Origin: Syngnathus acus
Taxonomy: Eukaryota > Chordata > Actinopteri > Syngnathiformes > Syngnathidae
Assembly (NCBI RefSeq): GCF_901709675.1
Contig: NC_051102.1
Location: forward strand, 9,557,412 to 9,621,411
DNA: 64,000 bases
Reading direction: 5' to 3'
The translations under genes and the position numbers were made by a program. This document shows positions 38,701-50,384 of the stretch, one piece after another (the first letter of the stretch is position 1; each line of letters starts with the position of its first letter). The notes beneath the pieces were generated by a model that worked only from the letters and a program-made list of their open reading frames with translations, had not been told where the DNA came from and ran no database searches.

Positions 38701-40074
38701 GCCCTCACACGATTTAGGTTTTTCCTCCAACCTCATGAGATTCTGCAAGCCAGTCTGTCTTTCTTTCCCCTGGCATCACATTAGCCATCACATGATGACA
38801 TGAACATCAGCGGAAATAATGATTGCAACCTTAAAAAGCAAAAATAAGTTTCAAAGTGAAATACTTCAGTCATCTTAAAAAAGGCATTTTTGAATTTAAA
38901 TATTCTGTTAGATGTGGTTTGATGGGAGACACAAACAAACATGATTGTCACATGAAGGATGCAGGCCAATGTGTTTATCAATTCAAGTTCATTATGTTTG
39001 CATTTCATCACGTTTACATCTTTCTCCTCTGTTCAAAGACTTTATGTCATTGCGGTGAAGTGTGGTTCTTTGTCTTGTTGTTATGTGGCCCACGGTTGGC
39101 TGGCAACAAATTCAGGGTGTCAGCAGCACTGGGCTCCAGCTCACCTGCAACCCTAATGAGTATATAGTAAAAAAAAAAAAAGATTGATATTTTAAATTGA
39201 TGAACAGATGTTTTGTGAACGTCACTATGAAATAGGTGGTAATAATAATAAAAAATATACATACAGATGTGGGAAATCATCTAATAATCAATAAAACAGA
39301 CTACGACAGCAGTTCTTATTATAGTTAGATTGAATGTCAGCAGTGTCCAAAATAATCATTGAGCTGAAAATGCTACACCATCAAACATAAAGACGTTTTT
39401 GTTGTTGTTTATGTGACGTTTCGCCATTTATTAAATTCTTACGTTTGTTTACGCGCAACACTGCCACCTGGCGTTAAATCTTATACAGACCAATCGAGTG
39501 AAAAAGCACAAAGGAACAAAGAGAACACGCATTTTCAGATAAAGAATCCTAAAATTAGTTAGTATTAGTAATTTACTTTAAAAAAAAAATAGACATTTCA
39601 AACTCCACACAAGGGACAAATAGCACCATTCCACCTCTCTTGTGCCTACGCGATTGATTAGTTGTGACTGGGGATTGACTTCAAGACCAAAGTAATCAAT
39701 TCTGACCGACAACAACAAAGTATAGGAAGTTAGCTGCATGTCCTAAACAAATTTACGGGTGAGTGCGGTTGAGCGTGAATTGAGCATTATAGATTTAGTT
39801 TTAGAGCGTGGTTGTAGGTTAGTAGTTGCATCAGAGTTGCGTGTTTAATCATGGCGAGCGATTTACTAGCATGCTAACAGCTGTGTCTTAGTTGATGTAG
39901 CGATTGCAAATAGATGCCAAGTGCATTGTTATTATATTCAAACATGAGAGAATCTTTATATAAACACAGTTATTTGTTTTCGTGTTCAACTCATGTGTTT
40001 TTCTATCTGTTTTGCGTTTAATAGAGACAAAGGTTTGGGAATAATGGCCCTCCTGGTAAAGTGTCTGAGCTGTC
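35718..40074. other. Intergenic DNA between pik3r3 and ipp, with ipp 5' UTR at the right end
   Basis: No coding exons were recognised. MAST2, which lies between the human orthologues, is not here. The DNA is AT-rich with a poly-T run near 37398-37415 and a SINE/LINE-tail fragment at 39091-39160. A plausible non-coding ipp exon ends at 39758 (acgg then gtgagt); its intron ends at 40024 (taatag), giving an untranslated exon part at 40025-40074. Confidence 0.5.
39091..39160 (+). repeat. SINE/LINE-tail fragment
   Basis: cacggttggctggcaac, attcagggtgt, gggctccagc and aaccctaatgag match the consensus 3' part of the widespread teleost repeat, in plus orientation. About 70 bp remain. Confidence 0.65.
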
Positions 40075-42700
40075 ATGTCTTCCACCGAATGTGTGTCAAC
40101 TTGTGATGGTGATGCTGCTACTGTCATGGCAACCCAGGCTCCTGAACAGGCTCTGTTGAGCTCAGACCGCTACGCAAGGCTCATCCTGGCCCAGTTGAAT
40201 AAAATGAGGCTGCGCACAGACTTCTGTGATGTTGGGCTGAGGGTCGGCCGCAGAGTCTTCAAAGTTCACCGACTGGTGCTTGCTGCCAGCAGCCAATACT
40301 TTTCTGCTCTTTTCTCGGGAGGGATGAGTGAGGCCGATAAAGAAGAGGTGGAGATTCTGGGAGTGGATGCTGGAGTCTTTGAGGTTTTGTTGGACTTTGT
40401 TTATACAGGTATTTGTAGATATCATTATGTTCTGCAAAAAAAGAAATCCCAGCCGTTGATTTCATGAAAATGTGCTCTCTTTCTCGTTAGGCACAATCAA
40501 TGTGACAATAGAGAATGTTCAAGAACTGATGTTGGCAGCAGATATGCTGCAGTTGAATGAGGTGGTCTCCATCTGCGGTGAGTTTCTTAAGGGCCACATG
40601 GATCCATCCAACTGTGTGGGCATCTTTCAGTTCCTGGAGCAGATTGCCTGCATGGAATTGCTGGAGTTCTCCGAGAACTATATCCATGTTCACTTCCTGG
40701 AGGTAAGAAGCGCTTGATCATTTTGGTTTATTTATATTCTTTTTATTTCCAAAGACTCATTCAAATCCTCCTGATTTTATACGCCTCTTCCATCAATCAG
40801 GTTTGCATCGGTGATGAGTTCAAGGACCTCTCAAAGGATCAGATTGTAAAGCTTCTAAGAAGTGAAGAGCTGAGAATTGAGGACGAGTACCAGGTGTTCA
40901 CCGCAGCCATGGAGTGGGTTCTCCAAGACGTGGCTAAGCGGAAAAAATACGTGGTTGAGGTGTTGGAACCGGTGCGCTTCCCTTTACTTTCCCCGCAGAG
41001 GCTGTTCAAGTACATCGAGGGTGAGGCGACTTAGTTTCTATATTCACGCAACTTAAGATTTCAGAGGCTCATTTTCTTTTACGTAACCAAGGCATGACTG
41101 ACTTCAGTCTGAGAGTGGCACTGCAGACCCTTTTGAAGGAGTACATTGAAGTAGCAAAGTCTCCAAAAGACAAGACGCACAGCCAACTGCACCAAGTCAA
41201 GATGAGACCGAGAAGAAAAGCACGCAAATACGTTTATGCCATAGGTACTGTTTTCAAGTCTTTTTCTCACATGTCACATGTCAAGCGTATGTGAGACAAT
41301 TTGGAATGATGGGACTTTTTCTTTTTGGCCATTGCAGGAGGCTACACTCGACTTCAGGGCGGTCGCTGGAGCGACAGCAGGGCCTTGAGTTGCGTGGAGC
41401 GCTTTGACACCTTCAACCAGTACTGGACCACGGTGTCATCGCTCCATCAGGCCCGTAGCGGGTTGGGCGTGGCCGTGCTCGAGGGCATGATTTATGTGGT
41501 GGGAGGTGAGCAAGCTGAGATATGTCACAAAGTGGCGTGGCTTTGATGACAAGTTTCACTTTTTGTCTTCACCAGGAGAGAAAGATTCCATGATTTTTGA
41601 CTGCACGGAGAGATACGACCCGGTGACCAAACAGTGGGCTGCTGTAGCCTCTCTGAATTTCCCTCGCTGTGGAGTCGGCGTCTGCGCCTGCCACGGAGCG
41701 CTCTACGCGCTTGGTAAATACCACGACTGTGTTGTCGGAACGTGTCAAATGATATTGAATTATAGAATTGGTGTCATCAAAGAGCAGAGATGAAATGCGA
41801 CTCTTTTGTCAAGATTGAAGCGTCCTGTCAAAATTAGCTCGTCGTTTGCTGCTTTCCCATTTAGGCGGATGGATCGGCTCCGAGATCGGGAGGACAATGG
41901 AACGTTACGACCCAGAGGAAAACAAGTGGGAGGTCATAGGCGACATGGCAGTTCCCCGCTATTATTTTGGCTGCTGCGAGCTCCAAGGTGGGTATCTGTT
42001 GTCTTTGAAATGTGCAACCTGAAGGCCTTAAAGTCAATGCACCAGACCGCTACCATTTCTGTCCAGGCTTTATTTACGTGATCGGAGGGATCAGCGACGA
42101 AGGCACGGAGCTATGCTCAGCCGAGGTCTACGATCCCATCAGCCGGCGCTGGAGCGCCTTGCCGGTGATGCTCACGCGGCGAGCGTATGTGGGCGTGGCC
42201 TGCCTCAACAACTGTATTTACGCGGTGGGTGGCCGCAATGAGGCCGTGGGTGCCTTGGAGACGGTGGAAAAATATTGTCCAGAGCAGGTAACCGAAGACA
42301 AACTGTAGCATATCCATGAAAAGTGCCCACTGGACTTTTCTTGTGGAAGGCGTTTCACTTTGTTGCACATTTTAGCTGTGGACTCTTTTGGATGAAAACG
42401 TTTTCAACACGCAAGAACAGTCCAGCCGCCTCAATTCAACCTTTGCGAATGACCACCTGCTGTCTGTCTGTCCAGGAGAAGTGGTTCGAAGTGGCCCCCA
42501 TGTCCACGGCGCGCGCCGGGCCCTCAGTGTCGGCAGTCAACGGTTTGTTGTACGCCGTGGGAGGAAGGGCCGCCAGCAGAACCTTCTCAGCCCCCGTGAC
42601 CATCGACTCTGTGGAGATCTACGACCCCCACCTGGACACGTGGACCCAAGTCGGCAACATGATCGCCAGTCGCTGCGATGGCGGCTTGGCTGTGCTCTGA
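40075..42700 (+). CDS. ipp: IPP (KLHL27), BTB-BACK-kelch Cullin-3 adaptor
   Basis: Nine coding exons: 40075-40408, 40491-40702, 40801-41020, 41092-41244, 41338-41505, 41576-41713, 41865-41987, 42067-42287, 42476-42700, encoding 597 aa (human 584). The BTB domain (about residues 35-145) has FKVHRLVLAASSQYFSALF. The BACK domain has CVGIFQFLEQIACMELLEF and LRSEELRIEDEYQVF. Six kelch blades follow, with repeated GG and Y/W spacing: GGYTRLQGGRWSDSRALS, GGEKDSMIFDCTERYDP, GGWIGSEIGRTMERYDP, GGISDEG, GGRNEAV, GGRAASR. In the family these proteins recruit substrates to Cullin-3 ubiquitin ligase, and IPP binds actin. A second in-frame ATG 17 codons downstream could be an alternative start. Downstream it converges on tmem69, as in human. 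Confidence 0.96.
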
Positions 42701-43114
42701 GCACTGCGACTCTTTCTCTTTTTGGAAAAAGTGCACCTTAAGACATCTCTGCATATTATTTATTGATACGTGTAACCGGTGTTCTTTCATTGAGGCAAAA
42801 GTCTCTATTCTCGGTTCCCTGAATGCTTTTAAATTGCTCTTCTCTTTGCATTGTTTTAAAATTAGATATGGAAGCACTGTTTTGTTAATCTCTCTTTCAC
42901 TTTCTTGAAATATGTCAACAGTGTGTGCGCGGTGCTACTTGAAAGTCTGAACAATCCATTTGAGTCTGTTTGTCGATGAAAGAGAATGACACAAACTGTG
43001 CTGTTACTACTGGATTGCTTTCATACCGATGGACAGAAGTGATGTCATACTTTTTACCTATAATTCAACAAATATCCCTTATCATACAAATGCAGCATTG
43101 CTGTCAAATAATGA

Positions 43115-43120
43115 AATAAA
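43115..43120 (+). terminator. Poly(A) signal of ipp
   Basis: aataaa, 415 nt after the ipp stop and before the convergent tmem69 stop at 43287. No other clear signal lies between. Confidence 0.65.
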
Positions 43121-43286
43121 CTTGCATTCCGGTATTGCCAGTGATGGTCATGACTAAAGCTGCGTTTGCATTGAAGTGGCATGTAACGTTTCACAGAGGA
43201 GTGCATTCTGAAAATGACTTATTTAGCAGTGTTTGCTATTCATGACCTGTTCAAACGTTCCGATACGCACCCCAACTGCTGTACAT

Positions 43287-44258
43287 TTAATACTTTTTAT
43301 CGGTCAACGTCTTTAGCTTCTTCTCAGCGCAGATATTCTTCAAGATCAGTGTTGCCACCAGTGAGAAGGTAGCAACCAGAGTAAGGAAAGTTCTCATGGC
43401 TTTGAACCAGGCTGGGTATCCAGGTAGCAGCGTCAGGTCATAGTGTAAAGACAGTCCCAGTCCCACAACGAGCACCGTGACGCCCTCGACGAGATTGTCC
43501 CTGCACAGCAAAGCCAGCCAGGCCAGAAGTGATGGAACGACGCTGTTGCCCAAGTTCATCCAGTCGGGTTGAGCGGGACTCCCGTCAGGAATGGCAAAGC
43601 CCCAGCGAACACCTCCGAGGAAGGATACGATACAAGCGCCGTACAGCATTTGAGCATATGCCACTTCTGGGTAGAAGGACTGAGTGGTCGCCATGACGAC
43701 AGGGGCGCTCACAAATGGGATGAGCCCAGACAAACCGAGGTACAGCGCTGGTTTGGGAGCTTGACTCATGGCCTTCAAACTGAAAGCTTCTTTGGTGTCG
43801 CTTTTGTCTGAGTGGCAGAGACGCCAGCCAGCCCAGTTGATCGGTTTGATGTTGGTCGACGTCTGTTTGGATGGAATCGCCAACGACGAGACCGGTTGAA
43901 TGCGTGTTGGGTTTGATGCGCTGTCTATCCATCGAGGATTCCACGTCCAAAACTGTAAATATATGCATTTTTATACTACTAGGAATAAAAAATTAGGGCC
44001 CAATATTAATTTTTAAAAGTCAATGCTATCCTGTTGCAGGGAAAAAAAACAAGCTTTAATCGGGCAATTATAATTTAGAAACTTGAGAATGCAGAAAATT
44101 ATTGAATTATAATTGCCATAATTGGCTATTCTAATCGCCCTAACCTTAATTAAAACAAGATGGACTTTCCATACCACTGTCTTCACTTGAAAAAACTTTT
44201 ATTTCTTCCAACACTGGCTTACCTTACTGAGATTTCCATGAGGTGCAAATCCAAACAT
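43287..44258 (-). CDS. tmem69: Transmembrane protein TMEM69 (DUF3429)
   Basis: Two coding exons on the minus strand: 44258-44223 (12 codons, donor gtaagc) and 43952-43287. They encode 233 aa (human about 247). The N-terminal 70 residues are poorly conserved, with several Arg and Trp, consistent with an organelle-targeting leader. The conserved core has PALYLGLSGLIPFVSAPVVM, YGACIVSFLGGVRWGFA, GSPAQPDWMNLGNSVVPSL, LHYDLTLLPGYPAWFKAMR and a final hydrophobic helix. About five membrane segments are predicted by eye. The molecular function is unknown. A competing donor 5 nt upstream (A then gtaagg) would shift the frame away from the conserved core, so gtaagc is used. It diverges from gpbp1l1 on its upstream side. 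Confidence 0.92.
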
Positions 44259-47200
44259 TTTGATTCTAAAAAAAACAAAAAATAAAACAAAACATTGCAA
44301 GGTCAAGCAATTGTTCGGCAACAATCCGCTTATATGATGAAGTACCGAAACGTTCTTTTGGAAATCATGCGTGTTCCTGGTAAATTGCACAGATACACTA
44401 ACGATGTTGACGTTTTGATTAGCGTTAACAACTGGGGTCGTTGTTACCATGATTATTACATCGGTGATTTTTCTTTCTCTGTATTTTATAAAGACAAAGA
44501 TCGTTTGTGCTTACGATGTCTTACCTTCTTATGAAATCGCGTCTGATCATTTCAAACTTAGTCGAAAGCGTCCTCGCTACGAAATCGTGCCGTTTTTCTT
44601 CGACAAAACGAGATAAGTTCTGCTATCGACTATTTTGTCTGTCCATGGCGGGGGAGGTTTTAAGGGGCATTCAAGAATACAAAGATTCTTCAAACATCGC
44701 CACCGTAGCCTAGAAATGTTGGAAACTAAACGTCTATCGCGCTACATGAATTAATCATTGTTTTTTTTATGAGCACGTTTCGAGTTTCCAAAATCTCAAC
44801 TTCAATGTTTTTGTTTCCATTCCAAGCGGTTAAAAGCGTACCTCACAGAGTGGAACCTCATCTAGTTGCATAATGACGTGACTTCTTGAACGCAGCCTTA
44901 TTGAGTGTTCGAATTCCCCCCCCCCACCCCCAGGTGCCAGCGCCAGTGGTAAGCGCACAGAAGAAAACCCAAACAAACACCAATAGCTGCTCAAACACGG
45001 CATTATTTTCACTCCGGAGTGTCATTTGGTAGTCATCAGACCGCCTGGCGTCCCCTGGAATCTATGAAAGGCTATCTGGCTTTGGAGAAGGTACGCGGAA
45101 TTGTCAAGGAAACATTTCAAGTTAGCTCGCTCGCTAGCTTAGCAAGCTGCTGATGAATGTGTGCTGCCGCTGCTAAGGTAGCCATTTTGAAACTGTGTTG
45201 TTCCAACGATGCAAGGTCTATTTACCTTTTCTGTACGTTTGTGACACTTGCTAAAATGGTCCCTTGACACGCTTTAGGTGATATGTAACGTCTTAACGTG
45301 TTAGCCGTGCGGCTAGTTAGGCTCTGGAGCCAGACTAGCTCATTGCATTCCACCTCGGTTTTCGGGTTCAGTTAACAGGCTAAGTAACAGCAGCTATTAG
45401 CTAACACTTGCTAGGCGAATGTTCGCGTAGGTAAGTACACAGATGAGTTAGCAACCGAGTGATTGTGGGTTGTACTAGCACCGTGCGCTAGTGGTTGGCT
45501 TTGATAAGTTAAGACATTCAAATGGCCTTTTGGTAGAACTGCACCTTTGAACATTTAGCAAGTTGCGAGCGCGGTGAAACGTGTGCGCTGCGTGTTGAAT
45601 TGGTCTCGTGTCGAGTAAGAGGGCACGTTTGTTTTTGTTTTTTTCCTCCCCCTCTCACTGACTATGGTAACGTTTAAATGAACATGTATATTCTTGACCC
45701 TGCAGTGGTTCGTCGCGGTTTGTCCGTCGTAGCTTGTGTGCGTCTCCAACTCATTGATGTTAAGCTATTATGTAACAGTTCAGTGTGAGTGCAACGCCGT
45801 TTGCACCGACCTTGTTTTATTGTCATGTTAAACGGAGTAATAATGAACCTATGAACGAAACTGAAAGATGCTTCAACAATTCCAGTTTGATATTTGATAC
45901 TAATACTGCCGTGTTGTGGTAGAAGTGAGAAAGGGCCGCGGGTATTTTTGCATTGGTATTAATATTTCATTCAAAGTCGCCACACATTTCAGCTCTCGTT
46001 TTGTGCGATGGCTGCAAGAGTAGCGAGCGAGTCTTTGATTTGGACTCCTAAGCGTGCGAGAGAGTCGTTTTGCAGCCAGTTATGGACAAGGGTGTTAATT
46101 CAACTTGACTTTGCATGTATGGTGCATTTGTGACTTGTTTTCTGACTGTAGTCTTTGATTTGCAGGTGCAGTTCCTTTGCAGAATCAAGTGGAATACCAG
46201 GAAGTAATCAGGAATACAAACTCCTCCAACAAGAAAATCGTTTTGTGCACATTTGGGCATTTGTTTACTCCAAGGTTTTGACAAGGCTGGGAGCTTTTTA
46301 CCAATTTTTGGAGTTTGCATATCTATGAAGTCCGAGTTTCCCCAACTTGTATCTTCCCCAAACTTACATATAGTTAAATGGGCATTTTGCAAATGTGAAA
46401 GCAAGTCCTGCGACAATAATGCCGTCTTTATAACGCACGGCCCATCAGGCTCTCCCTTTCATTAACCAGAAAGGCAAATGACGGCAATGTAGCTAACGCA
46501 GCTTTAGTTTTCTTCATTGTCATGTGACTTTGAATTAGCGAGTATCGTTTCCTTCCAACTCCGGCAGTCTTGAATGAGGTGAGCAGTGGGTTTCCTGCAA
46601 AAGACTGCCCCTCGACTCCTTTTCTTCGCTGCGTGCGTTTGAGTAGATTCTAAAATGATTGGGTAAACGTTGAATTGATGCCAATTGCTACTGGCCCACA
46701 GTGCGGCAGGAAAAGGCGACTTTCGTTCTCCCCGGCTTGGCGTCGCGGTGGAACCGCTACACAAAGCGCTGTCCTGGTACACGGGCAAACGCCTTCTACA
46801 CTTTGACGACCGAGTTCTTCTGCAACCCGTGGGACAAATGACCCCTCTTCAATCCAATCGTTTGCAATTCGACTGCTCATCTTTCACACGTCCCAACTAA
46901 ATCATTGAACTTGAACAGTGACGGGATTTGCTCCGGAGCGGCTCGGAAATCTTCTTCCTCGGAGACGAGCGGGCCCGCGCGTCTGGAAATCCGTCTCCTT
47001 CCTTGTTTGGCCAGTATTCTGGATCAGCAATTGCAGCTCGTTCCCGCAACCCAGCCTGGACGAAGCGCGCTGCTGCCTCTTGAGAAAGGGGCTGCACTGT
47101 CCTGGCAGAGGTTTACAGGGGTCGTGTGTGCGCCACTCCTCGTCTGACTTGTCAGTGCCGGCGGGCCTGAAGAGAACAGGCCAGACGGACCAAGGGAGGA

Positions 47201-47359
47201 GGCCGAGGACTTCAGAGCCATCGACTCTGGGGTAACTCTTGTGCCCGACATGATAAAACTCTTGATTCTGTCTGTTATTAACGGACCTCCCTGCCTTTTG
47301 TCAGATCCTGGCCATGAGGTTTGATGCCTCAATCCACTGACCAGAAACACTGGACCTAA
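44259..47359. promoter_or_regulatory. Upstream and 5' UTR region between tmem69 and gpbp1l1
   Basis: The 3.1 kb between divergent start codons contains no recognised coding exon. The gpbp1l1 leader must be spliced from non-coding exons here. The part at 45110-45500 is packed with GCTAG, TTAGC and GCTAA words, as is common near fish transcription starts. A C run lies at 44918-44926. Confidence 0.45.
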
Positions 47360-50300
47360 ATGGCGCAGCATGACTTTGTCCCTGCCTGGCTTAACTTCTC
47401 CACACCCCAGCCTGCCAAGGTTTGTGTGCGCCACTAAGACTTAGCGCCGCCGAGGGTTTTTTGTGGCTCATAGCAAAATTGTGATGCTTTGGAACCAATT
47501 CTTAGTCATACCTCCATCCTATTAAATAGGTTGTGTTTTTTTTTGTTAATGCATTTTGTTATTGATCCATGCGTAAAGTTAGCATTGCAATAAAATTGCC
47601 ATTGTTTGAAGAAAAGAAAAAAAAGCAATACTTGGCCCACGCCGCGTCTAAATTGGTTAGATTTTTGATCATTTTTGTGCCTACGGTGGATCTTTTTTGC
47701 CTTTTGTTTCATGTGTCTGGGGAAAAAAACCATTTCTTTGGCTCTTCACTGGTTCACAAACGTTTAAGCTGTTGCGGCGAGGTCTCATTTTTGCCCGCTG
47801 CAGGATTGCAGTCGCACGTTGCCAACTGTTGGCTGAGACTTGACTTGAGAATTGCCTTTGCCCTCATTGACCACTGTCTTTCCCGCTGCCTCCCCCAGTC
47901 CCCTGCTGCCACCCTCGATAAACAAGGCGAGCCCCACCACCACCACCACAGGGAAGGCAGAAATGCTGTGAGCCGCCGCCGCCACAACTCTTCAGACGGC
48001 TTCTTCAACAACGGCTCCTTGCGCGCTCCAACAGGTACCAGTAGTGAAGAAAGCCACGTTGGCACTCAGTGGGCACATCAGTTACTGTGCTAATGCATGA
48101 TAATAGTCTCGGATGGGCATTGCTGTGGACGGGGGAGATGAGTCCTATGCTATCATTTGGGTCATTGTGGCGTTGCTGCGTGTTGGTGTATTGTTGTCAT
48201 GGAGACAAGCCCGCCCGCAGATCTTTTTGATCACGACAAATGTTTACATTTTTGAAATGGAAAAACCTAAAGTTGCTAAGCAGTATGACTGCCCTCTTTT
48301 TTTTGTGTGTGTGTGTGTGTGTAGGTGATGGGTGGCAGCAGCCCTCGCTACTTCTGAGACATGACTCTGTGGATTCCGGGGTGGCCAAAGGAGGGCACAG
48401 TGGCTTAGCAGGGGGCTCGTGTTGGAAGGACACACCCAGCTGGCATGGAGCCCCGCGGGGTGCCCAGGACGCCCGCCACCACCATCACCACCCCAAACGG
48501 GGAGGGGGCGACAGGGACAACAGGCAGGGAGGGCACCGGCAGCGCAATGGTAACTTCCACCCCCGTAAGGGCACCTCTTACCAGGACAAGTTTCCCAATG
48601 AAGAACGCAAAGACAATAAGGACGACAAGCTGAAGTTTGTGGAAGAGGACTTTGTGAGTAGCTTCATTGGAATTGTTTTTATCAAATATTTCTCAAGTTT
48701 CCTTACAATTTGATGAGAGAATGGTTAATAGGGACAAACGGGCGAGGACAGATACCATTTAGATGTTTACGGATGTTTCTGTCACAAGCCCGAGCTGGCA
48801 TGACCAATATGCTGAGAATTCTCACACGGGGAAGTCACCCCTCTTCGATTAGAATGGCCGAATTGTCTCCACAACAGTCAATTGTTGTGCTTTTTGTAGC
48901 CTTCCCTCAACCCTGAAACAACTGGAAAGCCGGGCACTCCCATGAGGCCGGTGGCTCCCCACGCCGGAGTGTGGGGTAAGAGCTCCCAAGGCACCTTTCC
49001 GCTCACGTGCGTGCACCTTGTTGCCTCACCGTTGCGCCGGTTTGCTTTCGCCTCCAGAAAATCCTCCCAGTGGCAAGCAGATGGTATCCAAAATGTTGGT
49101 GATCAAGAAGGTTTCCAAGGAGGAACCCAGCGCCGCCTTCGCCGCTGGCTTCGCCAGTGCCGGCGCCTTGCCAGCCAACGGCGCGAAAGCTCCCATCACA
49201 GGCTCCAGCGTCTACAAGAATCTGGTCCCAAAGCCTGCGGTAGCCCCCACCAAAGTACCAATGACTGCCGGCCGTCACGGTCCCTCTGGAAAGTTTCCCA
49301 GCTAACGCCTTTGGTGTATTTTTCAAGAGCACCCAGTGGAAAGCCGGCGCTAGAGAGATGGCCAAGTCTGGCCGAGATTCCGTCTTTCCCAACCCCGTCT
49401 CTGCCGTCAAACCCAGCCCCCCGGTCAGTGCACCACAGCACAACACACCTAAAGAGGTGAGCCTTTTGAAAGAATCAGAAAGAATGGCAGTGAGGATTAT
49501 TTTTCAAACAAGAATGGCCTGTGTGTCATCTCCGCAGCATCCTTCCAGCACCACTCCTCCCATAGACATTGCTCCGTCGAGGCTGAAGCTGATGCGCCGC
49601 GGCCCCGACCGCAAGAGCGAGTTCCTGCGAGCTCTGAAGGACGAGGGCACTGGCGAGCTGACGACAAGCAGCAGCCCAGGAACTTCGGGAGAGGTCGGTT
49701 CCGCCTCCGATGCAAGCCCCTCCCTTTTCCCCCCCTCCTCTGCGTCTCATCGTTGCGCGACTGTTTTCAGGGCGAAAGCAGCACCCCAGAGCCCAAAGCC
49801 TACAGCGAGGACGTCTGCCACGAGAACGGGCTGTCCTACTCCCTCAGCGACTCTGACACGGAACACCTGTCGAGCTCACTGGAGGCTGAGCACAGGTACG
49901 GCAAAAAAGACACAGTAGTCTGTTTTATTTCAGGGGGTAGTGTTGTGCACCACTTCAAACCCCAACCCAAATAAACATTGCTCGTTTTACGTCGTAGAGC
50001 GTAATAAGCTTCATTCAAGCTACGTGTTTGCGCAGATTGCTGAAGGCCATGGGATGGCAGGAGTACCCCGAAAACGACGACAACTTCCTGCCTCTGACCG
50101 AAGACGAGCTGAGGGAGTTCCAGACAAAAACTGAGCAGGTGAGCCGCGCTCGATTGCCACCACGTGGAAAGCCGACGCGAGCTCACGTGTGGATCTGGCC
50201 CGAGCAGCTGAAGCGCAACGGCCTGCAGAAGAACGGCGTTCTCCCCAGGCCGCGCGGCGTCACCCTCCACTTCACCCCCTGGAGGAGTGTGGCGGAGGCG

Positions 50301-50384
50301 CACGTGGAGGAGGGCTCCGAGTCCGAAACCAGTAGCAGCAGCCAGACCTCGGACGACGACGACAATGACCGCATCAAATCCTAA
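47360..50384 (+). CDS. gpbp1l1: GPBP1L1 (vasculin-like protein 1)
   Basis: Ten coding exons: 47360-47419, 47899-48034, 48325-48653, 48900-48975, 49058-49254, 49328-49456, 49538-49693, 49771-49895, 50036-50138, 50208-50384, encoding 495 aa (human 474). The start MAQHDFVPAWLNFSTPQ and the blocks RRRHNSSDGFFNNG, LRHDSVDSG, MLVIKKVSKEEP, VYKNLVPKP, RKSEFLRALKDE, LEAEHRLLKAMGWQEYPEND and LPLTEDELREF identify the vasculin family, GC-box-binding nuclear proteins. A fish-specific His5 run occurs in each of exons 2 and 3. Intron 2 ends in a (GT)9 repeat directly before the AG. Intron 9 (50139-50207) is only 69 nt and has no in-frame stop. Position next to TMEM69 and NASP separates it from the paralogue GPBP1. 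Confidence 0.95.
48305..48322 (+). repeat. (GT)9 microsatellite forming the 3' splice-site tract of gpbp1l1 intron 2
   Basis: A T-rich run is followed by nine GT units and then the acceptor AG at 48323-48324; exon 3 starts at 48325. The normal polypyrimidine tract is thus mostly a UG repeat in the transcript. Confidence 0.9.

Noticed and set aside
43585-43968. A 127-codon minus-strand frame overlapping tmem69.
   Set aside because: It would require the alternative gtaagg donor and departs from the conserved membrane core of TMEM69.
46897-47434. Open frames on both strands just before gpbp1l1.
   Set aside because: They overlap the gpbp1l1 leader and first coding exon; only MAQHDFVPAWLNFSTPQ is conserved.
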